Shown: positions 1 to 7,015 of the stretch, one piece after another
How positions within the stretch are numbered: position 1 is the first letter of the stretch
How the letters are laid out: every line of letters starts with the position of its first letter
DNA from: Actinospica sp035712985
GTDB taxonomy: Bacteria > Actinomycetota > Actinomycetes > Streptomycetales > Catenulisporaceae
Assembly (NCBI GenBank): GCA_035712985.1
Contig: DASTAE010000225.1
Span: 1-18,766 of the forward strand
Reading direction: 5' to 3'
Length of the DNA: 18,766 nt
Notes under the pieces: model-generated
Database searches by the model: none
What the model was told of the DNA's origin: nothing
What the model saw: the letters and a program-made list of their open reading frames with translations, nothing else
Translations under genes and position numbers: made by a program

Positions 1-536
1 ACGTGGTCAACACCTACGGCGTCAACCGGCTCGACTTCGACATCGAGGGCTCGGTGCTGGACGACGGCTCGGCCAACTCGCGCCGCGACCAGGCGCTGGC
101 CAAGCTCCAGGCCGCCGACCCGAACGTGCAGATCGACTTCACCGTCCCGGTCGACCCGACCGGCCTGGAGTCGAACGCCGTGAACCTTCTCAAGGGCGCC
201 AAGAGCGCCGGCGTGAAGGTGACCGTCGTCAACATCATGACGATGGACTTCGGCGACGGGCAGAACGCCCTCAAGGACGCCGAGTCGGCCGCGAACGCCA
301 CCGAGAAGCAGATCCACAGCGTCTACGGCGGCAGCTCCACGACCGACTGGGGCATGCTCGGCCTGACCCCGATCGCGGGCCAGAACGACGACAACGAGAA
401 CTTCACCCAGTCCAACGCGAAGACCCTCGAGGCCTTCGCCGCCTCGAACGGGGTCGGCGAGCTGGCCTTCTGGGAGGTCGACCAGTACGACAAGCCGCTC
501 GGCTACGCGTACTCGAAGATCTTCAACAAGATCTGA
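1..536 (+). CDS. GH18 chitinase, C-terminal part (5' end outside window)
   Basis: This is the 3' end of a glycoside hydrolase family 18 gene. The reading frame is open to the window edge, so the true start lies upstream. GH18 enzymes cut chitin by substrate-assisted catalysis. The fragment carries the family signature LDFDIEG (fragment residues 10-16), whose Glu15 would be the catalytic acid. It is followed by NIMTMDFG (about residues 76-83), the usual second active-site strand with Met and Asp, and by FWEVDQYDK near the end, where the barrel-closing Trp is expected. This matches the actinobacterial type with DFDIEG rather than DGIDIDWE. It is probably a secreted endochitinase whose signal peptide and binding domains are missing here. 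The last 14 bases overlap the convergent MFS gene, and a 12-bp hairpin follows the stop. Family assignment is firm; substrate is inferred. Confidence 0.88.
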   Translation, partial: VVNTYGVNRLDFDIEGSVLDDGSANSRRDQALAKLQAADPNVQIDFTVPVDPTGLESNAVNLLKGAKSAGVKVTVVNIMTMDFGDGQNALKDAESAANATEKQIHSVYGGSSTTDWGMLGLTPIAGQNDDNENFTQSNAKTLEAFAASNGVGELAFWEVDQYDKPLGYAYSKIFNKI

Positions 537-1710
537 CCGGCGTCGCAGCGCGCTGACCGGCGCCGAACCGCGCGCCGGTCAGCCGCACCGCGCAGGCCGC
601 CACCGCCGCGCCGCTGAGCAGGGCGGTCGCGGCGAATCCGTAGGCGCAGTCGGTGTGGTCGGTCAGCTCGGCCACGACCAGCATCGCGGCGATCGTCGCG
701 GCGAGGCCGCCGCCGTTGGCGGTGCCGAAGACCCGGCCCGTGTACCGCGGATCGACCGAGGACATCAGCAGGTTGCGCGACGCCATCCGGGCGTGGCCGA
801 ACATGAAGGCGCTGAGCAGGACGAGCGGGAGGAGTCCTGCCACGCCGAGGTTCGGCTGGGCGGCGAACAGCACCGAGCACGCCAGGTATCCGACGAGCGA
901 GATACGCAGGTCCCCGAGCCTCGGCGCGAGCACGCGGTAGGACCAGGTCGCGCCCAGGAATCCGAGGCTGCCGAGCGCGTCGGCCGCTCCGTACACTCCC
1001 GCCCCGCGATGGAACTCGCCGATGACGAGCTTCGGCAGCAGGGCGTTGAAGATCGTGACGACGACGCTGCCCTGCGCGAAGAGCACGATCTGCCAGCCGA
1101 GCCGCGGCCGAGGCTGTGGCGCGGCGGCCACGTCCTCGACCGGCACGGCGTGAGCCGGCGCGGGGGCGCGTCCGACGGCCAGGACGCAGAGCGCTGAGAC
1201 CACGAAGGTCCCCGCGTTGCCCAGCAGCAGCGGGATCGCGCCGAAGGTCTGCACGCACAGGCCGCCGACCGTGGCCGACAGGAACATCCCGGCCTGCGTG
1301 GCCATCTCGTAGTTCGCGGTGAAGCGCCGCAGCCGTTCGGCCGGGACCCGCTCCTTGATCAGCGCCGCGCTCGCCGGGAAGAACAGGGCGCTGAGAACGG
1401 CGAGCGCCAGGTTCGCCGCGTAGATCCCGGGCCCGGCCGCGCCGCCGTGCCAGAGCCAGAGCGGCAGCGCCAGGGCGACCAGCGCGCCGGCGAGGTCGCT
1501 GCCGACCCACAGCCGGCGCCGGTCGAGGCGGTCCGCGAGGCGGCCGAAGACGGGCGAGAGCAGCACCTGGGGCGCGGCCACGGCGATGAACAGCCAGCCG
1601 ACGGACAGCATCGTCCTGTCGGCGCGCAGCACGAGCAGGGCGCCCGCGATCAGCTGGACGTTGTTGCCGAGGGCGGTGACGAAGGCCGCGGGTACGAGGA
1701 GTCTGGGCAT
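523..1710 (-). CDS. MFS transporter, 12-TMS drug-efflux-like
   Basis: The 395-residue membrane protein of the major facilitator superfamily probably exports a small molecule using the proton gradient. Hydrophobic segments run through its whole length, and the cytoplasmic loop between helices 2 and 3 holds a motif-A-like GRLADRLDRRRLW (residues 56-68). The overall pattern (early ALGNNVQLIAGALLVLRADRT, later IKERVPAERL loop) resembles actinobacterial MFS proteins related to macrolide/enterobactin exporters; the substrate cannot be read from sequence. The ATG at 1710 is followed directly by a hydrophobic helix, and no good ribosome site is visible. The gene is divergent from the WYL regulator, with a perfect inverted repeat between them, so that regulator probably controls it. 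Its end overlaps the chitinase by 14 bases in convergent orientation. Confidence 0.88.
   Translation of the reverse strand: MPRLLVPAAFVTALGNNVQLIAGALLVLRADRTMLSVGWLFIAVAAPQVLLSPVFGRLADRLDRRRLWVGSDLAGALVALALPLWLWHGGAAGPGIYAANLALAVLSALFFPASAALIKERVPAERLRRFTANYEMATQAGMFLSATVGGLCVQTFGAIPLLLGNAGTFVVSALCVLAVGRAPAPAHAVPVEDVAAAPQPRPRLGWQIVLFAQGSVVVTIFNALLPKLVIGEFHRGAGVYGAADALGSLGFLGATWSYRVLAPRLGDLRISLVGYLACSVLFAAQPNLGVAGLLPLVLLSAFMFGHARMASRNLLMSSVDPRYTGRVFGTANGGGLAATIAAMLVVAELTDHTDCAYGFAATALLSGAAVAACAVRLTGARFGAGQRAATPVRSC
552..583 (+). terminator. Hairpin terminator for the chitinase, inside the 3' end of the convergent MFS gene
   Basis: GCTGACCGGCGC (552-563) and GCGCCGGTCAGC (572-583) form a perfect 12-bp stem around an 8-base loop, starting 16 bases after the chitinase stop. 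No U-tract follows, which is common for actinobacterial terminators. The hairpin lies within the last codons of the MFS gene on the other strand, so the same bases also encode its C-terminal tail. Confidence 0.6.
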
Positions 1711-1733
1711 GCGACCAGGAGAACCGGTATTCC

Positions 1734-1750
1734 CTGACAGCTTCTGTCAG
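1734..1750. promoter_or_regulatory. Perfect inverted repeat, candidate operator of the WYL regulator
   Basis: CTGACAG (1734-1740) and CTGTCAG (1744-1750) are perfect 7-base arms around CTT, in the gap between the divergent MFS (start 1710) and WYL (start 1774) genes. Position and symmetry suit a dimeric regulator that controls both genes. Binding itself is inferred. Confidence 0.6.
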
Positions 1751-1773
1751 TGGATCCTGGCAGACTTGGAGTC

Positions 1774-2766
1774 GTGCGCGCCTCCCGCCTCGTGTCGATC
1801 GTCCTGCTGCTGCAGAACCGCGGCCGGATGACGGCGCGGGATCTGGCGTCCGAGCTCGAGGTCTCGATCCGCACGATCTACCGCGACATCGAGTCGCTGA
1901 GCTCGGCCGGCGTGCCGGTCTACGGAGAGCCCGGCCACGAGGGCGGATATGCGCTGGTCGAGGGCTATCGCACCCGGCTGACCGGCCTGCACGGGCAGGA
2001 GGCGGACGCCCTCGCGCTCGCCGGGCTGCCGTCGGCCGCGGCGGACCTCGGGCTCGGCTCGGTGCTCGCCGTCGCGCAGCTCAAGCTGGACGCCGCGATG
2101 CCGCCCGCGCTGCGCGAGCGCTCCGGCCGGATCCGCGAGCGCTTCCACCTCGACGCCTCCGCCTGGTACCAGGAGGCCGAGCCGGTGCCCTACCTCACGG
2201 CGGTCGCCGGAGCCGTCTGGGACGCGCGCGCCCTGCGGATCCGGTACCGCCGCTGGGCCGAGCCGCGCGAGGTCGAGCGCGTGCTGCGGCCGGTCGGCCT
2301 GGTGCTCAAATCAGGGATCTGGTACCTCGTGGCGGACACCGAGGGCGGGCCGATCCGCACCTACCGCGTCTCGCAGATCCTCGAGCTGGCCGACGCGGAG
2401 CGGGAGTTCGAGCGGCCGACCGGCTTCGATCTCGCCGAGTACTGGCGCGCCTCGCTGGCCGAGTTCGACGAGCGCCGCTTTCAGGGCACCGCGACGGTCC
2501 GCCTGTCCGCGCAGGCGCGGCACCGCATGCAGGATCTGTACGGAGCGGCCGTCCTCAGGTCCGTCGCCGAGACCGCCTCCGAGCCGGACGAGGCGGGCTG
2601 GGTGCGCGCCGTCATCCCGATCGAGGGCGTCCGGCACGCGGTCGGCGAGGTGCTCAAGCTCGGCTGGGGGATCGAGGTGCTCGACCCGCCCGAGCTGCGC
2701 GCGCAGGTCGCCGAGGTGGCCGCCGACCTCGCGCGGATCCATGGGAATATCCACACCGCCGAATAG
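1774..2766 (+). CDS. WYL-domain transcriptional regulator (YafY/DeoR-like)
   Basis: The protein has an N-terminal winged helix-turn-helix (MRASRLVSIVLLLQNRGRMTAR...LEVSIRTIYRDIESL, about residues 1-50) followed by a WYL sensor domain. The latter shows LRIRYRRWAEPREVERVLRPVGLVLKSGIWYLVADT, where the usual W-Y-L triad is seen as WYL in GIWYLVA. Such proteins act as repressors or activators that sense small ligands or nucleic acid. The length (330 residues) is normal. An upstream in-frame GTG at 1750 would begin inside the palindrome; GTG 1774 gives the typical MRASRL start and is preferred. A CAGACT box 7 bases ahead of 1774 would allow a leaderless transcript, but it is not a perfect -10. The 2OG oxygenase follows after 13 bases and is probably co-transcribed. 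Confidence 0.87.
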   Translation: MRASRLVSIVLLLQNRGRMTARDLASELEVSIRTIYRDIESLSSAGVPVYGEPGHEGGYALVEGYRTRLTGLHGQEADALALAGLPSAAADLGLGSVLAVAQLKLDAAMPPALRERSGRIRERFHLDASAWYQEAEPVPYLTAVAGAVWDARALRIRYRRWAEPREVERVLRPVGLVLKSGIWYLVADTEGGPIRTYRVSQILELADAEREFERPTGFDLAEYWRASLAEFDERRFQGTATVRLSAQARHRMQDLYGAAVLRSVAETASEPDEAGWVRAVIPIEGVRHAVGEVLKLGWGIEVLDPPELRAQVAEVAADLARIHGNIHTAE

Positions 2767-2779
2767 GCTGAAGATCGAT

Positions 2780-3823
2780 GTGACCCAGGCAAGTACCCTT
2801 CATCACGCTGCGGAGCCCACGAAGCTCCCGGTGATCGACCTCTCCGCGGCCGACGATCCGGCCCGCGTCGAGGAATTCCGCACGTCCCTGCACGCGGCCG
2901 CGCACGAGGTCGGCTTCTTCCAGCTGGTCGGGCACGGCATCGAGCCCGCCGAGTCGGACGCGCTGCTCGCCCTCGTCCGCCGCTTCTTCGCGCTGCCCGA
3001 GGCCGACCGACTCGCGCTCGGCAACCTCGACTCGCCGCACTTCCGCGGCTACACCCGCATCGGCCACGAGCTGACCGGCGGCCGCTCGGACTGGCGCGAC
3101 CAGCTCGACCTCGGCCCGGAGCTTCCGCCGCTCGTCGTCGGGGAGCACGATCCGGCGTACCTCTGGCTCCAGGGACCGAACCAGTGGCCCGACTCGCTGC
3201 CCGAGCTGCGCGAACGGCTCCTCGACTGGCAGGACAGGCTCGCCGCGATCGCGCACCGGCTGCTGCGCGAGCTGCTCGCCTCGCTCGGCGCGCCGCGCGA
3301 CTTCTTCGACGGCGCCTTCGCCGACAAGCCGCACCTGCACACCAAGCTCGTGCGCTACCCGGGCCGCGCCCCGGACGGCTCCGAGCAGGGCGTCGGCTGG
3401 CACAAGGACTACGGCTTCCTCACCCTGCTGCTCCAGGACGAGCACGGCGGACTCCAGGTCAAGCGCGAGGACGGCGGCGTCATCAAGGTCGACCCGCTGC
3501 GCGGCGCCTTCGTGGTCAACCTCGGCGAGCTGCTGGAGATAGCGACCGACGGCTACCTGGTCGCCACCGACCACCGCGTGGTCAGCCCGGCCTCCGGCGC
3601 CGAGCGCTTCTCAGTGCCCTTCTTCTACAATCCGCGGCTCGACGCCCGGATCGAGCCGGTGCCCGGCGATTACCTGGCCGACGCGCCCGGCCTCGTGCGC
3701 GATCCGGCGAACGCGCTCTACGACGTGTTCGGCTGGAACGAGCTCAAGGGCTACGTGCGCTCGCATCCCGCGGTCGCCGCCAAGCACCACCCCGACGCGG
3801 CGGAGCGCTTTCCCGTCCGTTGA
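2780..3823 (+). CDS. 2-oxoglutarate/Fe(II)-dependent oxygenase (isopenicillin N synthase-like)
   Basis: This is a soluble non-haem iron oxygenase of the IPNS/flavonol-synthase type, with an N-terminal DIOX_N domain (LPVIDLSAADDP...GFFQLVGHGI) and a C-terminal double-stranded beta-helix. Counting from GTG 2780, the iron triad is His208 and Asp210 in WHKDYG plus His265 in ATDHRVVSP. Arg276 and Ser278 in RFSVPFF fit the 2-oxoglutarate-binding RxS motif. All key residues are present, so it should be active; the substrate is unknown. An ATG at 2741 in the same frame would overlap the WYL gene by 26 bases and add a non-conserved tail, so GTG 2780 is preferred. It lies 13 bases after the WYL regulator, and the pair probably forms one transcript. 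Similar actinobacterial proteins are annotated simply as isopenicillin N synthase family oxygenases; beta-lactam synthesis is not implied. Confidence 0.88.
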   Translation: MTQASTLHHAAEPTKLPVIDLSAADDPARVEEFRTSLHAAAHEVGFFQLVGHGIEPAESDALLALVRRFFALPEADRLALGNLDSPHFRGYTRIGHELTGGRSDWRDQLDLGPELPPLVVGEHDPAYLWLQGPNQWPDSLPELRERLLDWQDRLAAIAHRLLRELLASLGAPRDFFDGAFADKPHLHTKLVRYPGRAPDGSEQGVGWHKDYGFLTLLLQDEHGGLQVKREDGGVIKVDPLRGAFVVNLGELLEIATDGYLVATDHRVVSPASGAERFSVPFFYNPRLDARIEPVPGDYLADAPGLVRDPANALYDVFGWNELKGYVRSHPAVAAKHHPDAAERFPVR

Positions 3824-3905
3824 CCCTCCGTGCGCGCATGGCGCGGGTCGGGGCCCGTACGCTGGGCGCTGATCCACTCGCACATGCCCACTCACGGAGG
3901 TACCC

Positions 3906-4850
3906 ATGCGACTGCGGTCAACGCTGGGCCGCGGCGCGGTGCTCTGCTGCGTCCTCGCGGCCCTGCCGACCCAAGCCGCGCTCGCCGCGACACCCGCCCC
4001 CACCACGGCGGCCACCGTTGTCACCACGACGCCGTCCCAGTGGATCGGCGGCCTGCCCGCGTCCACGCTGGACGGGAAGACCGAGTACATCCCGCAGGGG
4101 ACGAGGACCGCGGGGACGCTGACCCGCTCCGCGGTCACCCCGTCGGACGCGAATCCGTCGACCGGCTACGACATCTCCTGGCCCGAGTGCGGCGGCGCCA
4201 TGCCGCCGAGCTCGTCCGTCGCCGTCGTCGGCGTGGACGACGGCCACCTGTTCAGCCAGAACCCGTGCTTCGACCAGGAGCTCGCCTGGGCCTCCACGGC
4301 CTCGGAGCAGGGGCTTTACATGGTCGTCGACTCGCCGATCGGCTGGACGTCCCCGCACGTCCTGCAGTACGCGTACCACGGCCCGGCCGGCGACTGCACC
4401 GCCACCGAGTACGCGTGCCTGTCGTTCAACTGGGGCTACAACGCCGCGACCTACGCCGTGCAGTGGGCGCAGTCGCAGGGCGCGAACACCTCGCAGTGGT
4501 GGCTCGACACCGAGCTGCCGACCAGCACGAGCATCAACCCGCCCGGCGCGAACTGCTACGCGCCGAACTTCTGGGTCTGCGACCCCGTGTACAACTACCT
4601 CGTCGTTCAGGCCGCCGCCTCCGTGCTGCGCGCGAACGGAAAGACGGTAGGCGTGTACTCGACGAAGAGCCAGTGGGGCTCGATCACCGGCGGACTGCCG
4701 TTCGCCGGGCCGATCTGGATCGCCGGGTACGACTACCCGGCGGCGACCTACTGCGACCCGGACAACGCGTCCGCGTACTGGTTCGCGCTGAGCGAGCCGC
4801 GGTTGGTGCAGAGCCTGCCGGCGACGTTCGACCCGGACACCGACTGCTGA
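3906..4850 (+). CDS. Secreted GH25-like / DUF1906-like protein
   Basis: The 314-residue exported protein has a clear Sec signal peptide (residues 1-28: basic MRLR, hydrophobic core, AALA cleavage site), a Thr/Pro-rich linker and a glycoside-hydrolase-like barrel. The start has a strong ribosome site (GGAGG, then TACCC, then ATG). GYDISWPECGG (88-98), VAVVGVDDG (105-113), WWLDTEL (198-204) and VGVYSTKSQWGSITGG (248-263) follow the pattern of actinobacterial proteins distantly related to GH25 lysozyme and DUF1906. Asp201 and Glu203 occupy the place of the GH25 acidic pair. The mature part has eight cysteines (95, 121, 164, 171, 217, 225, 283, 314), so up to four disulfides are possible. It may act on peptidoglycan, but enzymatic activity is inferred only from fold resemblance. 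Confidence 0.75.
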   Translation: MRLRSTLGRGAVLCCVLAALPTQAALAATPAPTTAATVVTTTPSQWIGGLPASTLDGKTEYIPQGTRTAGTLTRSAVTPSDANPSTGYDISWPECGGAMPPSSSVAVVGVDDGHLFSQNPCFDQELAWASTASEQGLYMVVDSPIGWTSPHVLQYAYHGPAGDCTATEYACLSFNWGYNAATYAVQWAQSQGANTSQWWLDTELPTSTSINPPGANCYAPNFWVCDPVYNYLVVQAAASVLRANGKTVGVYSTKSQWGSITGGLPFAGPIWIAGYDYPAATYCDPDNASAYWFALSEPRLVQSLPATFDPDTDC

Positions 4851-4874
4851 CGGTGCGCCGGACAGGGGCCGGGC

Positions 4875-5795
4875 TCAGCCGACGGTGAGGACGATCTTGC
4901 CGCGGCCGTGCCCGGCCTCGCTCCGACGCTGCGCCTCCGCGGCCTCGGCGAGCGGGAACACGGCGTTGATCTCGACGTTCAGCTCGCCGCGCTCGAGGCG
5001 CCCGACGAGGTCGTCCAGCAGCTCCGTCGACGCGACCGACTCCTTGCCGCCCCCGGTGAACTTGACGCCGAGCTGCTCCGACCCCGGATAGTCGGCGATG
5101 GTGACGATCCGCTCGGTCGTCCCGCCGCGCAGCTCGATCGAGTCGGGCAGCGCGCCGCGCCCGGCCACGTCGAACACGGCGTCCACGCCCCCGGGAGCCA
5201 GCGCGCGCACCCGTTCGACCAGTCCGTCTCCATAGGTCGTCGGGACAGCGCCGAGCGAGCCGACGTACTCCTGGTTGGCGGGTCCGGCCGTGCCGATCAC
5301 CCGCGCCCCGCGCGCCACGCCCAGCTGCACGGCCATCGTCCCGACCGCGCCGGCCGCGCCGTGCACGAGCAGCGTCTCGCCCGCCTTGACCCCGAGCAGC
5401 CCGAGCACGCGCTCGGCCGTCTCGCCCGCGACCGGCAGCGCGACGGCGTCGATGAACGAGACGCCGCCGGGCTTGATCGCGAAGGTCGTCAGATTCGCCT
5501 GTTCGCAGTACGCCCCGCCGCGCGTCCAGCCGAACACCTCGTCGCCGGCCTTCACGCCGGTGACCTCGGAGCCGACCTCCTCGACCACGCCCGCGGCCTC
5601 GCTGCCCGGAATCGCCGGAAGCTTCGGCGGCAGGCCGGGCCGCATCATCCCGCGGCGGATCTTGTAGTCGATCGGGTTGACCCCGGCCGCGCGCACCCGG
5701 ATGCGCACCTGCTTCGGGCCGGGGGCGGGCGGATCGACCTCGGCGACGCGCAGGACCTCGGGACCGCCGAAGTCCTCGAAGACGACAGCCTTCAT
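4875..5795 (-). CDS. NADPH-dependent quinone-oxidoreductase-like protein (zinc-free MDR family)
   Basis: The 306-residue medium-chain dehydrogenase/reductase has an N-terminal GroES-like fold (PGPKQVRIRVRAAGVNPIDYKIRRG) and a Rossmann domain with the nucleotide loop GAAGAVG (146-152). The structural and catalytic zinc ligands of alcohol dehydrogenases are absent, as in quinone reductases and enoyl reductases. It probably reduces quinones or enones with NADPH. Start ATG 5795 is preceded by an excellent ribosome site (AAAGGAG with 7 bases spacing); an upstream in-frame ATG at 5822 lacks conservation. It lies 66 bases downstream of the TetR gene on the same strand, and a TAGGAT box in that gap may give it its own promoter. 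The TetR protein is a likely controller. Confidence 0.88.
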   Translation of the reverse strand: MKAVVFEDFGGPEVLRVAEVDPPAPGPKQVRIRVRAAGVNPIDYKIRRGMMRPGLPPKLPAIPGSEAAGVVEEVGSEVTGVKAGDEVFGWTRGGAYCEQANLTTFAIKPGGVSFIDAVALPVAGETAERVLGLLGVKAGETLLVHGAAGAVGTMAVQLGVARGARVIGTAGPANQEYVGSLGAVPTTYGDGLVERVRALAPGGVDAVFDVAGRGALPDSIELRGGTTERIVTIADYPGSEQLGVKFTGGGKESVASTELLDDLVGRLERGELNVEINAVFPLAEAAEAQRRSEAGHGRGKIVLTVG

Positions 5796-5861
5796 CAGCA
5801 GGCTCCTTTCCTCCCGCGCCATCCTAGTTGCGGGGCGCGCGGGCCGCCCGTTCGCCCGGCG

Positions 5862-6446
5862 TCAGGGCCGCAGGCCGTCGCCGATGATCCGGGTCAGCCT
5901 GCCGCGCTCGCCGCCGGCCCGCTTCTCGGCGGCCATCGCGCCCACGACCAGCGCGTGCAGCTCCGCCGTGCCCACGTCCGCGCGCACCGCCCCGGCCCGC
6001 TGCGCGCGCTCCAGCAGGCCGCCGAGCCCGGCCGAGAGCCGCCGGCCCGCCTCCAGGGTCTCCGGCCGCAGGGCGACACCGGTCGCCGTCAGCGCGTCCG
6101 CGAGGTCGGCCTTGCGCTCGGAGTCCTCGATCAGCGCGTAGAAGAACCCGTAGAACTCCTCGCCCGGATCGCCCTCGCCGGCGAGCCGCGCCTCGGCGTC
6201 CTCGGCGAAGACGAGCAGCCGGTCCACGATCACGGCCTCGAACAGCGCCTCCTTGGTCGGGAAGTGCCGGTACACGGTGCCCGCGCCGACCCCGGCCCGG
6301 CGCGCGATCTCGTCCAGCGACACGGCGAGGCCCTCGGCCGCGAAGGCCGCGCGGGCGGCGTCGAGCACCCGGGCCCGGTTGCGCACCGCGTCGGCCCGCA
6401 GCGGCCTCGGACTCTTCCCGGGCGCGTCCGTGTCCTGGCTGGTCAC
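5862..6446 (-). CDS. TetR/AcrR-family transcriptional regulator
   Basis: The 194-residue protein has a TetR DNA-binding domain at the N terminus: ARVLDAARAAFAAEGLAVSLDEIARRAGVGAGTVYRHFPTKEALFEAV (residues 25-72), with helix-turn-helix GVGAGTVYRHF. The C-terminal half is a ligand-binding all-helical domain of the SACE_7040 type (family guess). GTG 6446 is chosen because AAAGGAGG sits 7 bases upstream and the frame further up lacks conserved sequence. The open frame runs on for another 440 codons upstream, but that part is only an opposite-strand artefact. The gene is divergent from the SnoaL-like gene and upstream of the oxidoreductase, and two related palindromes in the divergent gap are its probable operators, so it likely represses itself and both neighbours. 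Confidence 0.9.
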   Translation of the reverse strand: MTSQDTDAPGKSPRPLRADAVRNRARVLDAARAAFAAEGLAVSLDEIARRAGVGAGTVYRHFPTKEALFEAVIVDRLLVFAEDAEARLAGEGDPGEEFYGFFYALIEDSERKADLADALTATGVALRPETLEAGRRLSAGLGGLLERAQRAGAVRADVGTAELHALVVGAMAAEKRAGGERGRLTRIIGDGLRP

Positions 6447-6464
6447 CGCCAGGCCTCCTTTCCG

Positions 6465-6494
6465 TCGACAAACGGGGCGCACGCCCCGTATAGT
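6465..6494 (+). promoter_or_regulatory. Candidate sigma70-type promoter for the SnoaL-like gene
   Basis: TCGACA (6465-6470, 5 of 6 to TTGACA) and TATAGT (6489-6494) are separated by 18 bases and point toward the SnoaL-like gene at 6567. The first TetR palindrome fills the spacer and the second lies just after the expected transcription start, as for a repressed promoter. Confidence 0.5.
6470..6491. promoter_or_regulatory. Candidate TetR operator 1
   Basis: AAACGGGGCG (6470-6479) and CGCCCCGTAT (6482-6491) form a 22-base palindrome with one mismatched pair. It lies 24 bases upstream of the TetR start codon and inside the spacer of the opposite promoter. Confidence 0.6.
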
Positions 6495-6505
6495 GCGGAG
6501 CAAGG

Positions 6506-6527
6506 AAACGGGGCGCTCGTTCCGTTT
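6506..6527. promoter_or_regulatory. Candidate TetR operator 2
   Basis: AAACGG (6506-6511) and CCGTTT (6522-6527), with matched CG pairs between them, make a 22-base palindrome with two mismatched pairs. It shares the left half AAACGGGGCGC with operator 1, and its centre is 36 bp away. Confidence 0.6.
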
Positions 6528-6566
6528 ACCTGTCCCGCACCGACCACCGTATCCCAGGAGGATCGT

Positions 6567-7001
6567 GTGTCCGCTTCCCCCCGTACCCCGCGCGAGACCG
6601 TGGACCTGCTGCTGCACACCGTGGTGCACGGCCGCCGCCCGGAGGTAGCCGACCTCTACGCCCCCGACGTGCGCATCGAGAACCCCTGGGCGCCGCCCGG
6701 GATCCCGCGCGTGTCCGTGGGCCGCGCGCAGATGAAGGCGCGCATGGAGCAGACCGAGCACCTGTGGACCTTCGACTCCGTGCAGGACGTCGTCGTGCAC
6801 GAGACCGCCGACCCGGAGACCGTCGTGCTCGAATACCGCGTCAACGCGACGGTCACCGCGGGCGGCGGCGCGGGGGAGAAGCTCAGCCTGGGCTTCGTCT
6901 CCGTGCTGCGGATCGTGGACGGCCTGATCGTCGCGGCCCGCGACTACAGCAACCCGCTGGAGACCGCCGAGGTCGCCAGGCATCTCAGCTCCGAGGGCTG
7001 A
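6567..7001 (+). CDS. SnoaL-like / NTF2-fold protein
   Basis: The 144-residue protein has the cone-shaped NTF2-like fold (SnoaL_2 / ketosteroid-isomerase relative): an N-terminal helix (TPRETVDLLLHTVVHGRRPEVADLYAPDVRIENPWAPPG), then strands with VVLEYRVNATV and LSLGFVSVLRIVDGLIVAARDYSNPLETAEV. Such proteins can be isomerases, cyclases or simple ligand binders; no specific catalytic residue set can be assigned. GTG 6567 is favoured by AGGAGG five bases upstream. It is the only gene on the right side of the TetR divergent promoter, so it is probably induced together with the oxidoreductase. It converges on the sigma-factor gene, whose C-terminal domain has the same fold, with 14 bases between stops. 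Confidence 0.82.
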   Translation: MSASPRTPRETVDLLLHTVVHGRRPEVADLYAPDVRIENPWAPPGIPRVSVGRAQMKARMEQTEHLWTFDSVQDVVVHETADPETVVLEYRVNATVTAGGGAGEKLSLGFVSVLRIVDGLIVAARDYSNPLETAEVARHLSSEG

Positions 7002-7015
7002 TCCGCCCGGTCCGG

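Noticed and set aside
2741..2779. Upstream ATG for the 2OG oxygenase
   Set aside because: It lies inside the WYL gene, has no ribosome site and adds a non-conserved tail.
3824..3845. Small hairpin CGCGC-ATG-GCGCG after the oxygenase gene
   Set aside because: Only 5 bp with a three-base loop in GC-rich sequence; too weak to call a terminator.
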